Origin: Cohnella sp. GbtcB17
Lineage (GTDB): Bacteria; Bacillota; Bacilli; Paenibacillales; Paenibacillaceae
Direction of reading: 5' to 3'
Assembly (NCBI RefSeq): GCF_019091135.1
Contig: NZ_JAGXJW010000052.1
Location: 1 to 63,412, forward strand
DNA length: 63,412 nt
Positions 28,861 to 37,214 of the stretch are shown piece after piece. The position numbers were made by a program, and so were the translations under genes. The notes under the pieces were generated by a model. That model did not search any database, was not told the origin of the DNA, and saw nothing but the letters and a program-made list of their open reading frames with translations. Each line of letters opens with the position of its first letter. Position 1 is the stretch's first letter.

Positions 28861-29607
28861 ATGTACTTGCCGATCTTGCAAATTAACGCCGAAGACATTC
28901 CGGAATATGCGATCGTCTGCGGCGATCCGCGCCGCGCCGAGGTGATCTCGCGCAGGCTGGAGGGCGCGCGGGAGCTGGCGTTCGCCCGCGAATATCGCAC
29001 GTTCGTCGGCGACTACCGGGGCGTGCGCCTTGCGGTCGTCAGCCACGGCGTAGGTTCGCCGGGCGCGGCCATCTGCTTCGAGGAACTGATTCGCGCGGGC
29101 GTGAAGACGCTCATCCGCGTCGGCACCGCCGGCTCCTACTCGGAGCGGACGCCGGCCGGCAGCCTGATCGTCAGCACGGCGGCCGTTCGGGCCGACGGGC
29201 TGACCCGGTCGATCGTGCCGGACGGATTCCCGGCCGTCGCGGACAGCCGCATCGTCGAGGCGCTGGACGCGTCGGCGCGGGAGCTCGGCGGCGTGGTCGG
29301 GCGAGGCATCACCGTGACGGTGGACGCCTTTTTCCAGGGCGCGCTGGACATTCCGCACAAGACGTACAAGCAGGCGGGCGCGATCGGCGTCGAGATGGAG
29401 ATCGCCGCGCTGTACGTCGTCGCGAGCTTGCGCGGCGCGCGGGCGGGCGCGATCCTGGCGGTGGACGGCTACGCGGACGCCGACCTGGCGGCCGAGTACG
29501 ATCCGCACACCGATGCCGTCGCGCAGGCGGTCGAGCGGGAGATCGAAGCCGCGCTTCGCGCCGTCGCGAAGCTGGCTGAGCAGGATGCGAAGTCATCGGC
29601 ATCATAG
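28861..29607 (+). CDS. Nucleoside phosphorylase (PNP/UDP family)
   Basis: The 248-residue enzyme belongs to the hexameric nucleoside phosphorylase family (DeoD/Udp). CGDPRRAE binds phosphate, RVGTAGSYSE is the central phosphate/ribose motif, and GVEMEIAALYVVA holds the Glu pair that binds ribose. It splits a nucleoside with phosphate into base and ribose-1-phosphate. Purine against uridine preference cannot be read reliably. It closes the nucleoside-import operon and would use what the transporter brings in. AAGGAG lies 12 nt before the ATG. Confidence 0.88.
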   Translation: MYLPILQINAEDIPEYAIVCGDPRRAEVISRRLEGARELAFAREYRTFVGDYRGVRLAVVSHGVGSPGAAICFEELIRAGVKTLIRVGTAGSYSERTPAGSLIVSTAAVRADGLTRSIVPDGFPAVADSRIVEALDASARELGGVVGRGITVTVDAFFQGALDIPHKTYKQAGAIGVEMEIAALYVVASLRGARAGAILAVDGYADADLAAEYDPHTDAVAQAVEREIEAALRAVAKLAEQDAKSSAS

Positions 29608-29617
29608 GATACGCAGG

Positions 29618-29648
29618 GCGCTCCGAGCGGGACTCGGGGCGCTTTTTT
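29618..29648 (+). terminator. Terminator of nucleoside operon
   Basis: GCGCTCCGAG pairs with CTCGGGGCGC followed by TTTTTT, directly after the phosphorylase gene. Confidence 0.8.
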
Positions 29649-29683
29649 AATTTTCCTGGCTTGGAGGCATGCTTGAGCCGCTA

Positions 29684-29956
29684 GCTGTAAGCGAGAAAAG
29701 CAACGTTACAGGAGCGGCGAGGGCGCTAGAGCGTGCTGTAAGCGAGAAAAGCGCGGTTACAGAAACGTGGCTCCGCTGTAAGCGAGAAAAGCAACGTTAC
29801 CGGAGCGATGAGGGCGCTGTTGCGTGCTGTAAGCGAGGAAAGCGCGGTTACAGAAGCGCGCCGCCGCTGTAAGCGAGAAAAGCAACGTTACAGGAGCGGC
29901 GAGGTGGCTGTTGCGTGCTGTAAGCGAGGAAAGCGCGATTACAGAAGCGCGCCGCC
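29684..29956. repeat. 91-bp tandem repeat, three copies, each of two half-units
   Basis: GCTGTAAGCGAGRAAAGC starts at 29684, 29735, 29775, 29826, 29866 and 29917, so spacings alternate 51, 40, 51, 40, 51. A 91-bp unit is thus repeated three times. Each half-unit contains CTGTAA...TTACAG, able to form a small hairpin. A 67-codon open frame across it is an artefact. There is no spacer diversity as in CRISPR and no Cas gene. The function is unknown; repeated protein-binding sites or a hairpin array are possible. Confidence 0.85.
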
Positions 29957-30020
29957 GCCCGTTTTTAGAAAATCAGCATGATGACCGTTGACAACGCCAG
30001 CTACTACGTGATACTTTATA

Positions 30021-30040
30021 GCAGTAGTAAGTAATACTGC
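30021..30040. promoter_or_regulatory. Probable PadR operator
   Basis: GCAGTA and TACTGC form inverted arms separated by 8 bp, 36 bp before the padR start. Short arms with this type of spacing suit PadR dimers; autoregulation is inferred. Confidence 0.55.
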
Positions 30041-30075
30041 ATACCAGTCATACAGAATAGCGAAGGGTGATTGCC

Positions 30076-30402
30076 TTGGATAACTTGACGGAAATGCTCA
30101 AAGGCGTGCTCGAGGGCTGTGTCCTTGAAATTATTAGCCGCAAGGAAACATACGGCTACGAGATCACGCGACAGCTGAACGCCCTCGGCTTCGCAGACGT
30201 TGTTGAAGGAACGGTGTACACCATCCTGATCCGTCTTGAAAAGAACAAGCTGGTGGAGATCACCAAGAAGCCTTCGGAATTGGGGCCGCCTCGCAAGTTT
30301 TTTGCGATCAACGACGCGGGACGCGCGGAGCTTCGGAAGTTCTGGGAGAAGTGGGAGTTCGTCTCCTCCAAAATGAACGAGTTAAAGGAGAAATCGCAAT
30401 GA
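30076..30402 (+). CDS. PadR-family transcriptional regulator
   Basis: The 108-residue PadR winged-helix protein shows ETYGYEITRQL and EGTVYTILIRLEKNKL, the family's helix-turn-helix and dimer segments. It probably represses this five-gene efflux operon until drug is present. TTG at 30076 is chosen because AAGGG lies 8 nt upstream; GTG at 30067 is too close. The stop overlaps the next start (ATGA). Confidence 0.88.
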   Translation: MDNLTEMLKGVLEGCVLEIISRKETYGYEITRQLNALGFADVVEGTVYTILIRLEKNKLVEITKKPSELGPPRKFFAINDAGRAELRKFWEKWEFVSSKMNELKEKSQ

Positions 30403-30746
30403 ACCTTTGGGAAAAGATCACCGGAAGCGACATGACGAAGGAAATGAAAGCATTTGATGCGCGAGCCAAAAAGCTGCCGGCCGAATATCAGGCGGCATGG
30501 GGAGAAGTGAACGCCAATCTGTGGTCGTACTCGAGCTTCAGCGGTCGCAACCTGATGCCAATCCTCGATGGCGTGCTCGGCCTGCTCGAAGAATCGGCGA
30601 CGGAGGGACAGCGCGTCGAAGAGGTGCTGGGCGACGATATCAAAGGCTTCTGCGCGGCGCTGGCGGGCGAAGAAGGGGCAAAGTCCTACCGCGACAAATG
30701 GCGCGAGCAGCTCAATCAGAATGTGGCCAAAAAACTAGGCAAATAG
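30399..30746 (+). CDS. DUF1048-family protein, copy 1
   Basis: The 115-residue soluble helical protein belongs to the family regularly found between padR and drug ABC transporter genes in Firmicutes. SYSSFSGRNLMPILDGVLGLLEE and GDDIKGFCAALAGE match the pattern shared with the next gene. The biochemical role is unknown. It overlaps padR by 4 nt. Confidence 0.8.
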   Translation: MNLWEKITGSDMTKEMKAFDARAKKLPAEYQAAWGEVNANLWSYSSFSGRNLMPILDGVLGLLEESATEGQRVEEVLGDDIKGFCAALAGEEGAKSYRDKWREQLNQNVAKKLGK

Positions 30747-30757
30747 GGGGATTTCAA

Positions 30758-31108
30758 ATGAACATTCGCGATATCATCGAGGGCAAAAAAGTATGGCGCG
30801 CGCACGTGGCGCGCGTCAAAGCGCTCCCGCAGGATTACCAGATCGTTTACAAAGAGATTCAAAAATATCTCTTCAAGGTTGGTCCAGTAGAGCTGTCCGA
30901 GGAGAATGGGGTGCTGTCGGGCATCGTCGATCTATTCGAAGAGGGCGCGGCGTCGGGCAGAGGCGTGCTTGAAGTGACGGGAAGCGACGTGGCCGCCTTC
31001 TGCGACGAGCTGATCAAGGACTCGAGGACGCACACGGACATCGCACAGGAAGCGGCCAATCAAGCCGTCAACAAGGCCATGAAAAAAGTGACCGACAAGA
31101 AAAAGTGA
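30758..31108 (+). CDS. DUF1048-family protein, copy 2
   Basis: The 116-residue paralogue of the preceding gene product shares the layout ...GVLSGIVDLFEEGAA...GSDVAAFCDELIKD. It has a highly charged Lys-rich end. GGGGG lies 7 nt before the ATG. It probably works with the DrrAB-type transporter or PadR regulator; the function is unknown. Confidence 0.8.
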   Translation: MNIRDIIEGKKVWRAHVARVKALPQDYQIVYKEIQKYLFKVGPVELSEENGVLSGIVDLFEEGAASGRGVLEVTGSDVAAFCDELIKDSRTHTDIAQEAANQAVNKAMKKVTDKKK

Positions 31109-31122
31109 AGGAGGAGATCGGC

Positions 31123-31881
31123 ATGGAAAAAGCGATCGAAGTGAAGGGTCTTAAAAAGGCCTTCAAGGGCAAGGAAGTGCTGAAGGGCGTCGATCTGGAA
31201 GTGAAGCGGGGCGAAATCTTCGCCCTGCTCGGCTCCAACGGCGCGGGCAAGACAACGATGTTCCGGATCCTCGCCACACTGCTCAGGCCGGACGGAGGCG
31301 CCGCCATCGTGAACGGGTTTGACGTCGCATCAAAGCCCGAGCAGGTACGGCATGCGATCAGCCTGACCGGACAGTTTGCGGCGGTCGACGAGGTGCTCAC
31401 CGGGCGGGAAAACCTGATCATGATCGCCAAGTTGCGGCATCTCGCTCAGCCGCGCCAAGTGGCGGACGATCTGCTGAAGCGTTTTGGCCTGACGGACGCC
31501 GCCGACCGCAAGCCGTCCACTTATTCCGGCGGTATGCGCCGTCGGCTCGACATCGCCTTGAGCCTGGTCGGCAAGCCGAACATCATTTTCCTCGACGAAC
31601 CGACCACCGGGCTCGATCCGGAGGCGCGCATCGAGGTGTGGAAGATCGTCAAGGAGCTGGCCGACAGCGGCACGACAGTATTCCTCACCACGCAGTATCT
31701 GGAGGAAGCGGAGCAGTTGGCCGACCGAATCGCCATTTTGCACGAGGGCCGGATCATTGCCGGCGGCACGCTGGCGGAGCTGAAGAAGCTTTTTCCGCAA
31801 GCGAAGGTCGAGTATGTGGAAAAACAGCCGACGCTCGAGGAAATCTTCCTCGCCATCATCGGCAAAAAGGAGGCCGTCTAA
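31123..31881 (+). CDS. DrrA-like multidrug ABC transporter ATPase
   Basis: The 252-residue ABC subunit has Walker A GSNGAGKTT, signature YSGGMRRRLDIA, Walker B IIFLDEPTTGLD and H-loop TTQYLEEAEQ, all as in DrrA. With the next gene it forms a drug exporter. GGAGGAG precedes ATG at 31123. The C-terminal KVEYVEKQPTLEEIFL matches the DrrA tail. Confidence 0.9.
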   Translation: MEKAIEVKGLKKAFKGKEVLKGVDLEVKRGEIFALLGSNGAGKTTMFRILATLLRPDGGAAIVNGFDVASKPEQVRHAISLTGQFAAVDEVLTGRENLIMIAKLRHLAQPRQVADDLLKRFGLTDAADRKPSTYSGGMRRRLDIALSLVGKPNIIFLDEPTTGLDPEARIEVWKIVKELADSGTTVFLTTQYLEEAEQLADRIAILHEGRIIAGGTLAELKKLFPQAKVEYVEKQPTLEEIFLAIIGKKEAV

Positions 31882-32655
31882 ATGGAAACGGCAAAAAGCC
31901 ACTTTTTCAGCGATATGAGCGTCATGCTCGGTCGTTCCATGCGCCATATTTTCCGCAGCGTGGACACGATTTTCACGGTCTGCCTCACGCCGATCGCGAT
32001 GATGCTGCTGTTCGTGTACGTCTTCGGCGGCGCCATCGAGACAGGCACGGACAACTATGTGAACTATCTGCTGCCAGGCATCCTGCTGATGGCGATCGCC
32101 AGCGGGGTTGCCTACGTCGCCTACCGCCTGTTCCTGGATAAGCAGCGGGGCATCATCGAGCGGTTCAACTCCATGCCGATCGCGCGTTCCACGATGCTGT
32201 GGGGGCATGTACTGACCTCGGTCGTATCCAACGTCATTTCGATTGCCGTCATCATACTCGTAGCGCTCGCGATGGGCTTCCGTTCCTCGGCAGGGATCCT
32301 GTCCTGGCTCGCCGTAGCAGGCATCCTCGTACTGTTCACACTGGCGCTCACCTGGATTGCGGCCATCGCCGGACTGTCCGCCAAGACGGTCGAAGGCGCA
32401 AGCGCCTTTTCCTACCCGCTGATCTTCCTGCCGTTCATCAGCTCGGCGTTCGTGCCGACCGAGTCGATGCCCGCCGTCGTTCGCGCCTTCGCCGAGAACC
32501 AGCCGGTGACCTCTATCGTCGAAACGATCCGCGCGCTGCTGTCGAACCAACCGGTAGGTAACGATATCTGGGTTGCGCTGGCATGGTGCATAGGGATATC
32601 GATCGTCGCCTACGCATTCGCGGTGCGGGCCTATAATCGCCATTCCGCGCAATAA
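31882..32655 (+). CDS. DrrB-like ABC-2 permease
   Basis: The 257-residue ABC-2 type permease has six hydrophobic helices and the family segment RGIIERFNSMPIARS near the middle. It starts on the base after the ATPase stop, so the two are coupled. It exports hydrophobic drugs in the DrrAB family; the actual substrate is unknown. Confidence 0.89.
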   Translation: METAKSHFFSDMSVMLGRSMRHIFRSVDTIFTVCLTPIAMMLLFVYVFGGAIETGTDNYVNYLLPGILLMAIASGVAYVAYRLFLDKQRGIIERFNSMPIARSTMLWGHVLTSVVSNVISIAVIILVALAMGFRSSAGILSWLAVAGILVLFTLALTWIAAIAGLSAKTVEGASAFSYPLIFLPFISSAFVPTESMPAVVRAFAENQPVTSIVETIRALLSNQPVGNDIWVALAWCIGISIVAYAFAVRAYNRHSAQ

Positions 32656-32691
32656 CACAATTGTTGCTTGAAGCCCGCCGCAGTTGTCACG

Positions 32692-34794
32692 CTAATCGGC
32701 CATCGACAGCGCCAGGACGAACGCCTCCATGGCCGCATGCTCCGACTTCGCCCTCCATTCCGCCACGCGAGTCTGATCGCCGCTGAACCCGACCCGCAAC
32801 GCATCTCTCAGCTGTGACAAGTAGGCATCTCCATTTGCATCCCGGCTTTCTTCCGCTAAATCATGCACCAGCTTGCTCCAATCCGGATTGGCTTGATCGT
32901 AATAGGAGCGTTCAGGGTACTGGCGCGCAAGTGCTTCGGCCTTAACCAAGTCGCCTGACAAATAAATCACGCTTGCGAGATAACTACCGATAAACCGGTT
33001 CGAGGAATCGTTCTCCTGTGCCTGCCGGAGCTGCGCCTCGCCCTCCCGCACTCTTCCTTGCTTGAGCAGCAGCGTACCATAGAGAGCCTGCGTGTAGCTT
33101 TCCACCTTTCCTTGCCGGGCTTCCTCGAGCATGCCGTAATACCGGTCTACCAGGGGCCAGTTCCCGACTTCTCCATAATGTGCGATCAAGGTGGCCAGCG
33201 CACTTCCACTATTGTCGACGCTTGCGAGCTTTTCCAGGTACGTTAATGAAGCCACGTCAAATGTCTCTTTCTGGCCCAGCTCATGAATCCCGAACAGTTT
33301 AACGATCATCCGCAGACTATGATGGTCCTGCTCATCCCGCGCGTAGTCCGCCTTGTACGCGGATAACGCTTCGTCCATGCGCCCCTCGAGCAGCAGACGG
33401 TCGGCTTCGGTGAGCGTGCGTGCCTTCAGGTAGAAAAACGGAAGATGCCCCATCGTCTGCTCGTTCAAGCGGTAGCCGTTGCTGCGCGTCAACAATTTCC
33501 CATTGGCATCGTAGGCTTCTACGCTCCAGGAAAACCGGCTGGACGGTTCGGCGAATCCCAGCAGAGTGGAGGGGTCCGGCAACTCCTTGTCGCCGAACTT
33601 TTTGTAGGAATAGCCCGTTGCGACGCCGTAGAGCGTTTCGAGCGGCAATTCGATGGCGCTGTCCTCGATATGGTCCTTGATCTGGAATCCTACCGAGCCA
33701 TTCTCGACAGGGAAGGTTCCGTTCAGCCTGTAGTAGGCGGCGCCTTCGACGGGCTCCCATTCGAATTGGACCGTCTCGCCTGTAATCACCTGCTGATCCA
33801 CGGGGGCGCGCAGTTGAATTAACCTTTGCAACGTAATGTCGTGGGTCAGCCGCTCGCCTCTCCGAACGTCGATCCACTCCTCGTCACGGTTCACCGGTCT
33901 CGTCCAGCCGTCAAGTTGCTCGAAGTTCAGGCCGATGTAAATGACGTAACTGCCGGGGGCGACGCCTTTGAACGCAAAGCGGCCTTCGGCATCGGTCATC
34001 GTCTGGTAAGGCTCGCTATCGATCAGGCTGTGATAGATATCCCTGCTGCTCCGCAAGTACACGCCGATGCCTGACATGCGCGTGCCGTCGCTTTTTTTAA
34101 TCGTTCCGGATACGCTTGAAGCCGTAGGGTCGCGCTGTTCCGCGACCCGGGTCTTGAGCTTTGCGATCTTGTCGGTCAGGTACGTATCCTGCCGGTTCGG
34201 GCGGTCGTTCAGCTCATTCAGCAATCGCTCCGCCGCCTCGGGTTTATCTACATCCGCATAAATTTTTGCGCGGGCAAACTTAAGCTCGCTTTTCTGATTA
34301 ACGTATGGACTCGAGAGCTTCTGCTCCATCCGCTCTAACGCGCGAATCGCATCTTCATTCCTGTCGAGCAATAAATATTCGTATGCCAACTGCTTCGCCG
34401 CCCGCGCCATATAGCCATCGACCGGACCGCCTTCCACATAAGCATTCAAGTACTTGAGCTTCTCTTCCCCCGTCCAGCGCGGCGTGCCCGGCAGCGAGGT
34501 CACCGTGCCGGATTCAAAAGTCCCGTCTCCCGCGATGACTTCAAATCTTGTCGCGCCCAGGTCCGAGCCGTTCTCGATCATATAGCGCCGAATCAGCGCC
34601 CACTTGTCGTCTCCGGACGCGGCATCGATCGCGCGAATCAACTCACGCTTGCCGTTCGGTGCCCCTTGCTCGAAGTGCTTTTTCGCAAGCGCGACCTGGA
34701 CGCTCGGCATTACGAAGACCTGGAGCAAGACGAACGAGGCGAACAGGACGGTGACAAGCGCAAAGAGATGCTTAACTTTGATCTTTACCTTCAA
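32692..34794 (-). CDS. Large membrane-anchored protein with carboxypeptidase-regulatory-like and TPR-like regions
   Basis: The 700-residue protein has an N-terminal membrane helix (about 9-29) and an outside portion. Residues about 223-300 resemble a carboxypeptidase-regulatory-like beta-sandwich (GTIKKSDGTRMSGIGVYLRS, DAEGRFAFKGVAPGSYVIYI). The last 250 residues look like tetratricopeptide helices (ALYGTLLLKQGRVREGEAQL). It is third in an ECF sigma/anti-sigma operon and overlaps the anti-sigma gene by 23 nt, starting at TTG. It may be a surface sensor or an accessory that controls the sigma factor; no enzyme motif is visible. Confidence 0.75.
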   Translation of the reverse strand: MKVKIKVKHLFALVTVLFASFVLLQVFVMPSVQVALAKKHFEQGAPNGKRELIRAIDAASGDDKWALIRRYMIENGSDLGATRFEVIAGDGTFESGTVTSLPGTPRWTGEEKLKYLNAYVEGGPVDGYMARAAKQLAYEYLLLDRNEDAIRALERMEQKLSSPYVNQKSELKFARAKIYADVDKPEAAERLLNELNDRPNRQDTYLTDKIAKLKTRVAEQRDPTASSVSGTIKKSDGTRMSGIGVYLRSSRDIYHSLIDSEPYQTMTDAEGRFAFKGVAPGSYVIYIGLNFEQLDGWTRPVNRDEEWIDVRRGERLTHDITLQRLIQLRAPVDQQVITGETVQFEWEPVEGAAYYRLNGTFPVENGSVGFQIKDHIEDSAIELPLETLYGVATGYSYKKFGDKELPDPSTLLGFAEPSSRFSWSVEAYDANGKLLTRSNGYRLNEQTMGHLPFFYLKARTLTEADRLLLEGRMDEALSAYKADYARDEQDHHSLRMIVKLFGIHELGQKETFDVASLTYLEKLASVDNSGSALATLIAHYGEVGNWPLVDRYYGMLEEARQGKVESYTQALYGTLLLKQGRVREGEAQLRQAQENDSSNRFIGSYLASVIYLSGDLVKAEALARQYPERSYYDQANPDWSKLVHDLAEESRDANGDAYLSQLRDALRVGFSGDQTRVAEWRAKSEHAAMEAFVLALSMAD

Positions 34795-35131
34795 CGCGCT
34801 TCACCGCCTTCTCGAAGTCCTCTTTCCAGTACGTATTGCCTCCCGCTTCGACGAGCTGCCGATCCGCGCGCGGCATGTCTCCCGCCAGGTCCCCCGGATC
34901 CGAGTGCTCTTCAAACTGCGTCGCGAGCACGATCACCAGCAGCACGGCGAAGCCTGCGCCAAGCGGGATCAGCGGCAGTTCGATCTCGTAATTCCACAAA
35001 GCGCGCAGCTTGGCCGGCAAGGAACGGGGATGGGTACGATTCAACACTTCCACGCTTTTTGAAAAATGAATTTCTTTAAGCTCTTCCTCCAGCTTTGCTC
35101 TCATGGACGTTTGCGCCTGCTCCGGTTTCAT
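34772..35131 (-). CDS. Putative membrane anti-sigma factor
   Basis: The 119-residue protein has a soluble N-terminal half (about 50 residues), one membrane helix (LGAGFAVLLVIVLA) and a short outside tail. Its place directly after an ECF sigma gene, overlapping it by 56 nt, is the usual one for an anti-sigma factor. No zinc-binding HxxxCxxC motif is present. ATG at 35131 is preferred because GGAGG lies 6 nt upstream; ATG at 35137 is adjacent to it. Confidence 0.7.
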   Translation of the reverse strand: MKPEQAQTSMRAKLEEELKEIHFSKSVEVLNRTHPRSLPAKLRALWNYEIELPLIPLGAGFAVLLVIVLATQFEEHSDPGDLAGDMPRADRQLVEAGGNTYWKEDFEKAVKRVEGKDQS

Positions 35132-35699
35132 TCCCATCCTCCTGTTCCTCCAGCATGAGCTTCAGCTTCGCACGGCCTCTCGCCAGCCTGGCCTTCACCG
35201 TATTTTCGTTGCCGCTCGTCTGTTCCGCGATCTCGGCTACGCTTAGTCCGTTGTAATAAAACAAAACGATCGCTTCGCGATATTTGTAATCCAGCTTCAG
35301 CAGCGCCTCGCTTAACATCTCGTTGCGCCATGCATCCATGAGGAGCGCCTCCGGGCCCGGTTCTTCTTCCGCCACCAATGTCTCCACCTGGGATAAAGGA
35401 AAGATTCGGCTCCAGCTCCACGTGCGCATCTTCATCCGGCACCGGTTGACCGCGATGCGCAGAAGCCAGCTTTTTAGCCGATCGGGGTCCTGGAGCTGGC
35501 CGATCTTGCGGTACGCCTGGATGAACGTATCCATGACGGCTTCCTCCGCGGCTTGCTTATCTTTGACCAGCAGGAACGCCGTTCGCATCAATTCATCGCC
35601 GTACCGCTCCATTAACGCTCGAAGCGCGGCTTCGTCTTTTTCCCTCAACCCCTGAACGATATCCAGACCGCTTCCTCCTCCCCCATATGTAAGATGCAT
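35076..35699 (-). CDS. ECF-type RNA polymerase sigma factor
   Basis: The protein of about 207 residues has sigma-70 region 2 (DELMRTAFLLVKDKQAAEEA, then DTFIQAYRKI) and region 4 (YREAIVLFYYNGLSVAEIAE and ENTVKARLARGRAKL). It should direct RNA polymerase to a small regulon, probably including its own operon. The start is unclear: ATG at 35699 has a weak ribosome site, while a GGGGGAGGAGG lies just before CTG at 35666, which would give a start at LDIVQGLREKD, very typical for this family. Confidence 0.85.
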   Translation of the reverse strand: MHLTYGGGGSGLDIVQGLREKDEAALRALMERYGDELMRTAFLLVKDKQAAEEAVMDTFIQAYRKIGQLQDPDRLKSWLLRIAVNRCRMKMRTWSWSRIFPLSQVETLVAEEEPGPEALLMDAWRNEMLSEALLKLDYKYREAIVLFYYNGLSVAEIAEQTSGNENTVKARLARGRAKLKLMLEEQEDGNETGAGANVHESKAGGRA

Positions 35700-35737
35700 C
35701 TCGCCTGCATCCGGTTGCATGCCAGTTCTATTTACTT

Positions 35738-35753
35738 TACGATTATAATCGTA
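35738..35753. promoter_or_regulatory. 16-bp perfect palindrome between sigma and VOC genes
   Basis: TACGATTATAATCGTA is its own reverse complement and includes a -10-like TATAAT readable on either strand. It sits in the divergent region between the sigma gene and the VOC-family gene, so it could be an operator or a shared promoter core. Confidence 0.5.
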
Positions 35754-35791
35754 TAGCATTTTTTTACAGTTCAATAAATGGGGGTTCCAGA

Positions 35792-36187
35792 ATGAGGATG
35801 GAATTAGAAGGATTTACTGTATTGTCCGATGATGTTTCCAGACTAGCCGCCTTTTATCGCGATGTGCTTGGTCTTCGCACCGCTGTCACGGAGGATCATT
35901 ATGTCGAGTTCGCAAGTGGCGGCACTCGCTTCGCGATTTGCTCCAAGTCTTTAATGGCTGATAACACAAACGGGCATCATTCCTATAAAGAAGCGCATAT
36001 GGGGCAAGCCTTCGAACTGAATTTTCAATGCGAATCGCCTGAAGCTGTCCGGATTCTTTACGATGTCATCGTCTCCAAGGGGGCCAAGCCAATTGCGGAG
36101 CCCAAGTCGATGGATTGGGGCCACACGACCGGATTCTTCGCCGACCCTGACGGTAATATCCATTCGCTGTTTGCGGTGAACCCGTAA
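35792..36187 (+). CDS. VOC (glyoxalase/bleomycin resistance) family protein
   Basis: The 131-residue single VOC domain has paired beta-alpha-beta-beta-beta modules. DDVSRLAAFYRDVLGLRTA starts the first and ADPDGNIHSLF ends the second. Members are metal-dependent lyases, isomerases or drug-binding proteins, and the substrate cannot be told. An in-frame ATG two codons later is an equally good start. Confidence 0.83.
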   Translation: MRMELEGFTVLSDDVSRLAAFYRDVLGLRTAVTEDHYVEFASGGTRFAICSKSLMADNTNGHHSYKEAHMGQAFELNFQCESPEAVRILYDVIVSKGAKPIAEPKSMDWGHTTGFFADPDGNIHSLFAVNP

Positions 36188-36292
36188 TCGAGAATTAAAA
36201 ATATATAAACAACGTACGCCCTTTGATCGGAAGCCCGCGATAACGCCCCTTTAACACGAGTGTGATAAGATGGGAGCGGAGGTGGTATTCTG

Positions 36293-37099
36293 GTGAAGTT
36301 TATACGCTTGAAAGGGAATCTTGATCAGCGCAACTTGGACAATCGCCTTTCTTACGAGCCGGATATTATCGAATTTTACTTGACCGAACGCGATCTGAAC
36401 GATCAGGAGCGCATTCGGGACCGCATCCGCCAGCTTCATGACCGGGGCGTCAAGCCGTACCTGCATCATCCGCCGACGTACCGCGGGACGTACCTGGACA
36501 TCTTGAGCGAAAATCCGGATGCGCGCCGATTTTACCATGAATCGTGCGAAGCGCTCGCACGCATCTGCGCGGAGGAGCGGGCCAAATGCGTCGTGCATGC
36601 TCACTACGTCCATACGGCCAGCTGCGGCAACGTTACCCGTGAGCGAACCGCGCTGCTGCGCGAAGAGATTCGCAAGGTCATGGCGTATTCGCGGGACGTG
36701 TTCGTCTGGGAGGATTCCACCGAAGGGCTGTTCTCTTACGGCTGCAATCCATATCTCATCGAGGATCTGATCGAGCCGCTGGAGCTGCCGCTGACGGTCG
36801 ACGTGAGTCACACCTTTATCAGCTATCGCGGGGACAACGAGCGGCTGCGGGACATCCTCAAACGCACTGCGCCATACGCGCAATATTACCATCTCGTTGA
36901 CAGCATGGGGCTTGTGCACGATTCGCTGCAGCTAGGCCTCGGGAAGATCGATTGGCGCATGGTGAAGCCGCTTGTGCAGGGCAAGGACTTTATCTTCGAG
37001 ATCACGCTGAGCGGGGATCACTCGGATTGTACGCCGATGGTGGAGAGCGCGCGTTATTTTGCGGACATCGAGGCGGAGGAACGCGTCGCGGCTAAATAG
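36293..37099 (+). CDS. Sugar phosphate isomerase/epimerase-like TIM-barrel protein
   Basis: The 268-residue protein resembles the xylose isomerase-like TIM-barrel superfamily. Conserved-looking acidic and His residues at strand ends (VWEDSTEG, TVDVSHTF, YHLVDSMG, IFEITLSGDH) could form the usual divalent metal site. The pathway is unknown. GTG at 36293 is preceded by GGAGGTGG. Hairpin repeat F follows the gene and probably acts as its terminator. Confidence 0.75.
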   Translation: MKFIRLKGNLDQRNLDNRLSYEPDIIEFYLTERDLNDQERIRDRIRQLHDRGVKPYLHHPPTYRGTYLDILSENPDARRFYHESCEALARICAEERAKCVVHAHYVHTASCGNVTRERTALLREEIRKVMAYSRDVFVWEDSTEGLFSYGCNPYLIEDLIEPLELPLTVDVSHTFISYRGDNERLRDILKRTAPYAQYYHLVDSMGLVHDSLQLGLGKIDWRMVKPLVQGKDFIFEITLSGDHSDCTPMVESARYFADIEAEERVAAK

Positions 37100-37104
37100 A
37101 ATAA

Positions 37105-37187
37105 AGCACATGCATCGCCGGGCATACGCTTGCTCTGGCGATGTATTTTTTTGTGCGTAAGAAAAGCTTTTGTGCGTAAGAAAAGCA
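37105..37187. repeat. Dispersed hairpin repeat, copy F, plus 18-bp tandem pair
   Basis: ATGCATCGCC (37110-37119) pairs with GGCGATGTAT (37137-37146) followed by a T-run, matching the hairpin family of the first 12 kb but without the CAAC tail. Right after it TTTGTGCGTAAGAAAAGC occurs twice (37150-37167 and 37169-37186). Confidence 0.65.
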
Positions 37188-37214
37188 TTCGTCATCAAAT
37201 GAGGTTCTGGGCCG

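Noticed and set aside
29669..29872. 67-codon frame in the 91-bp repeat
   Set aside because: It only translates the tandem repeat and has no ribosome site.
29684..29956. CRISPR array
   Set aside because: Spacers are themselves repeated, half-unit spacing alternates, and there are no Cas genes.
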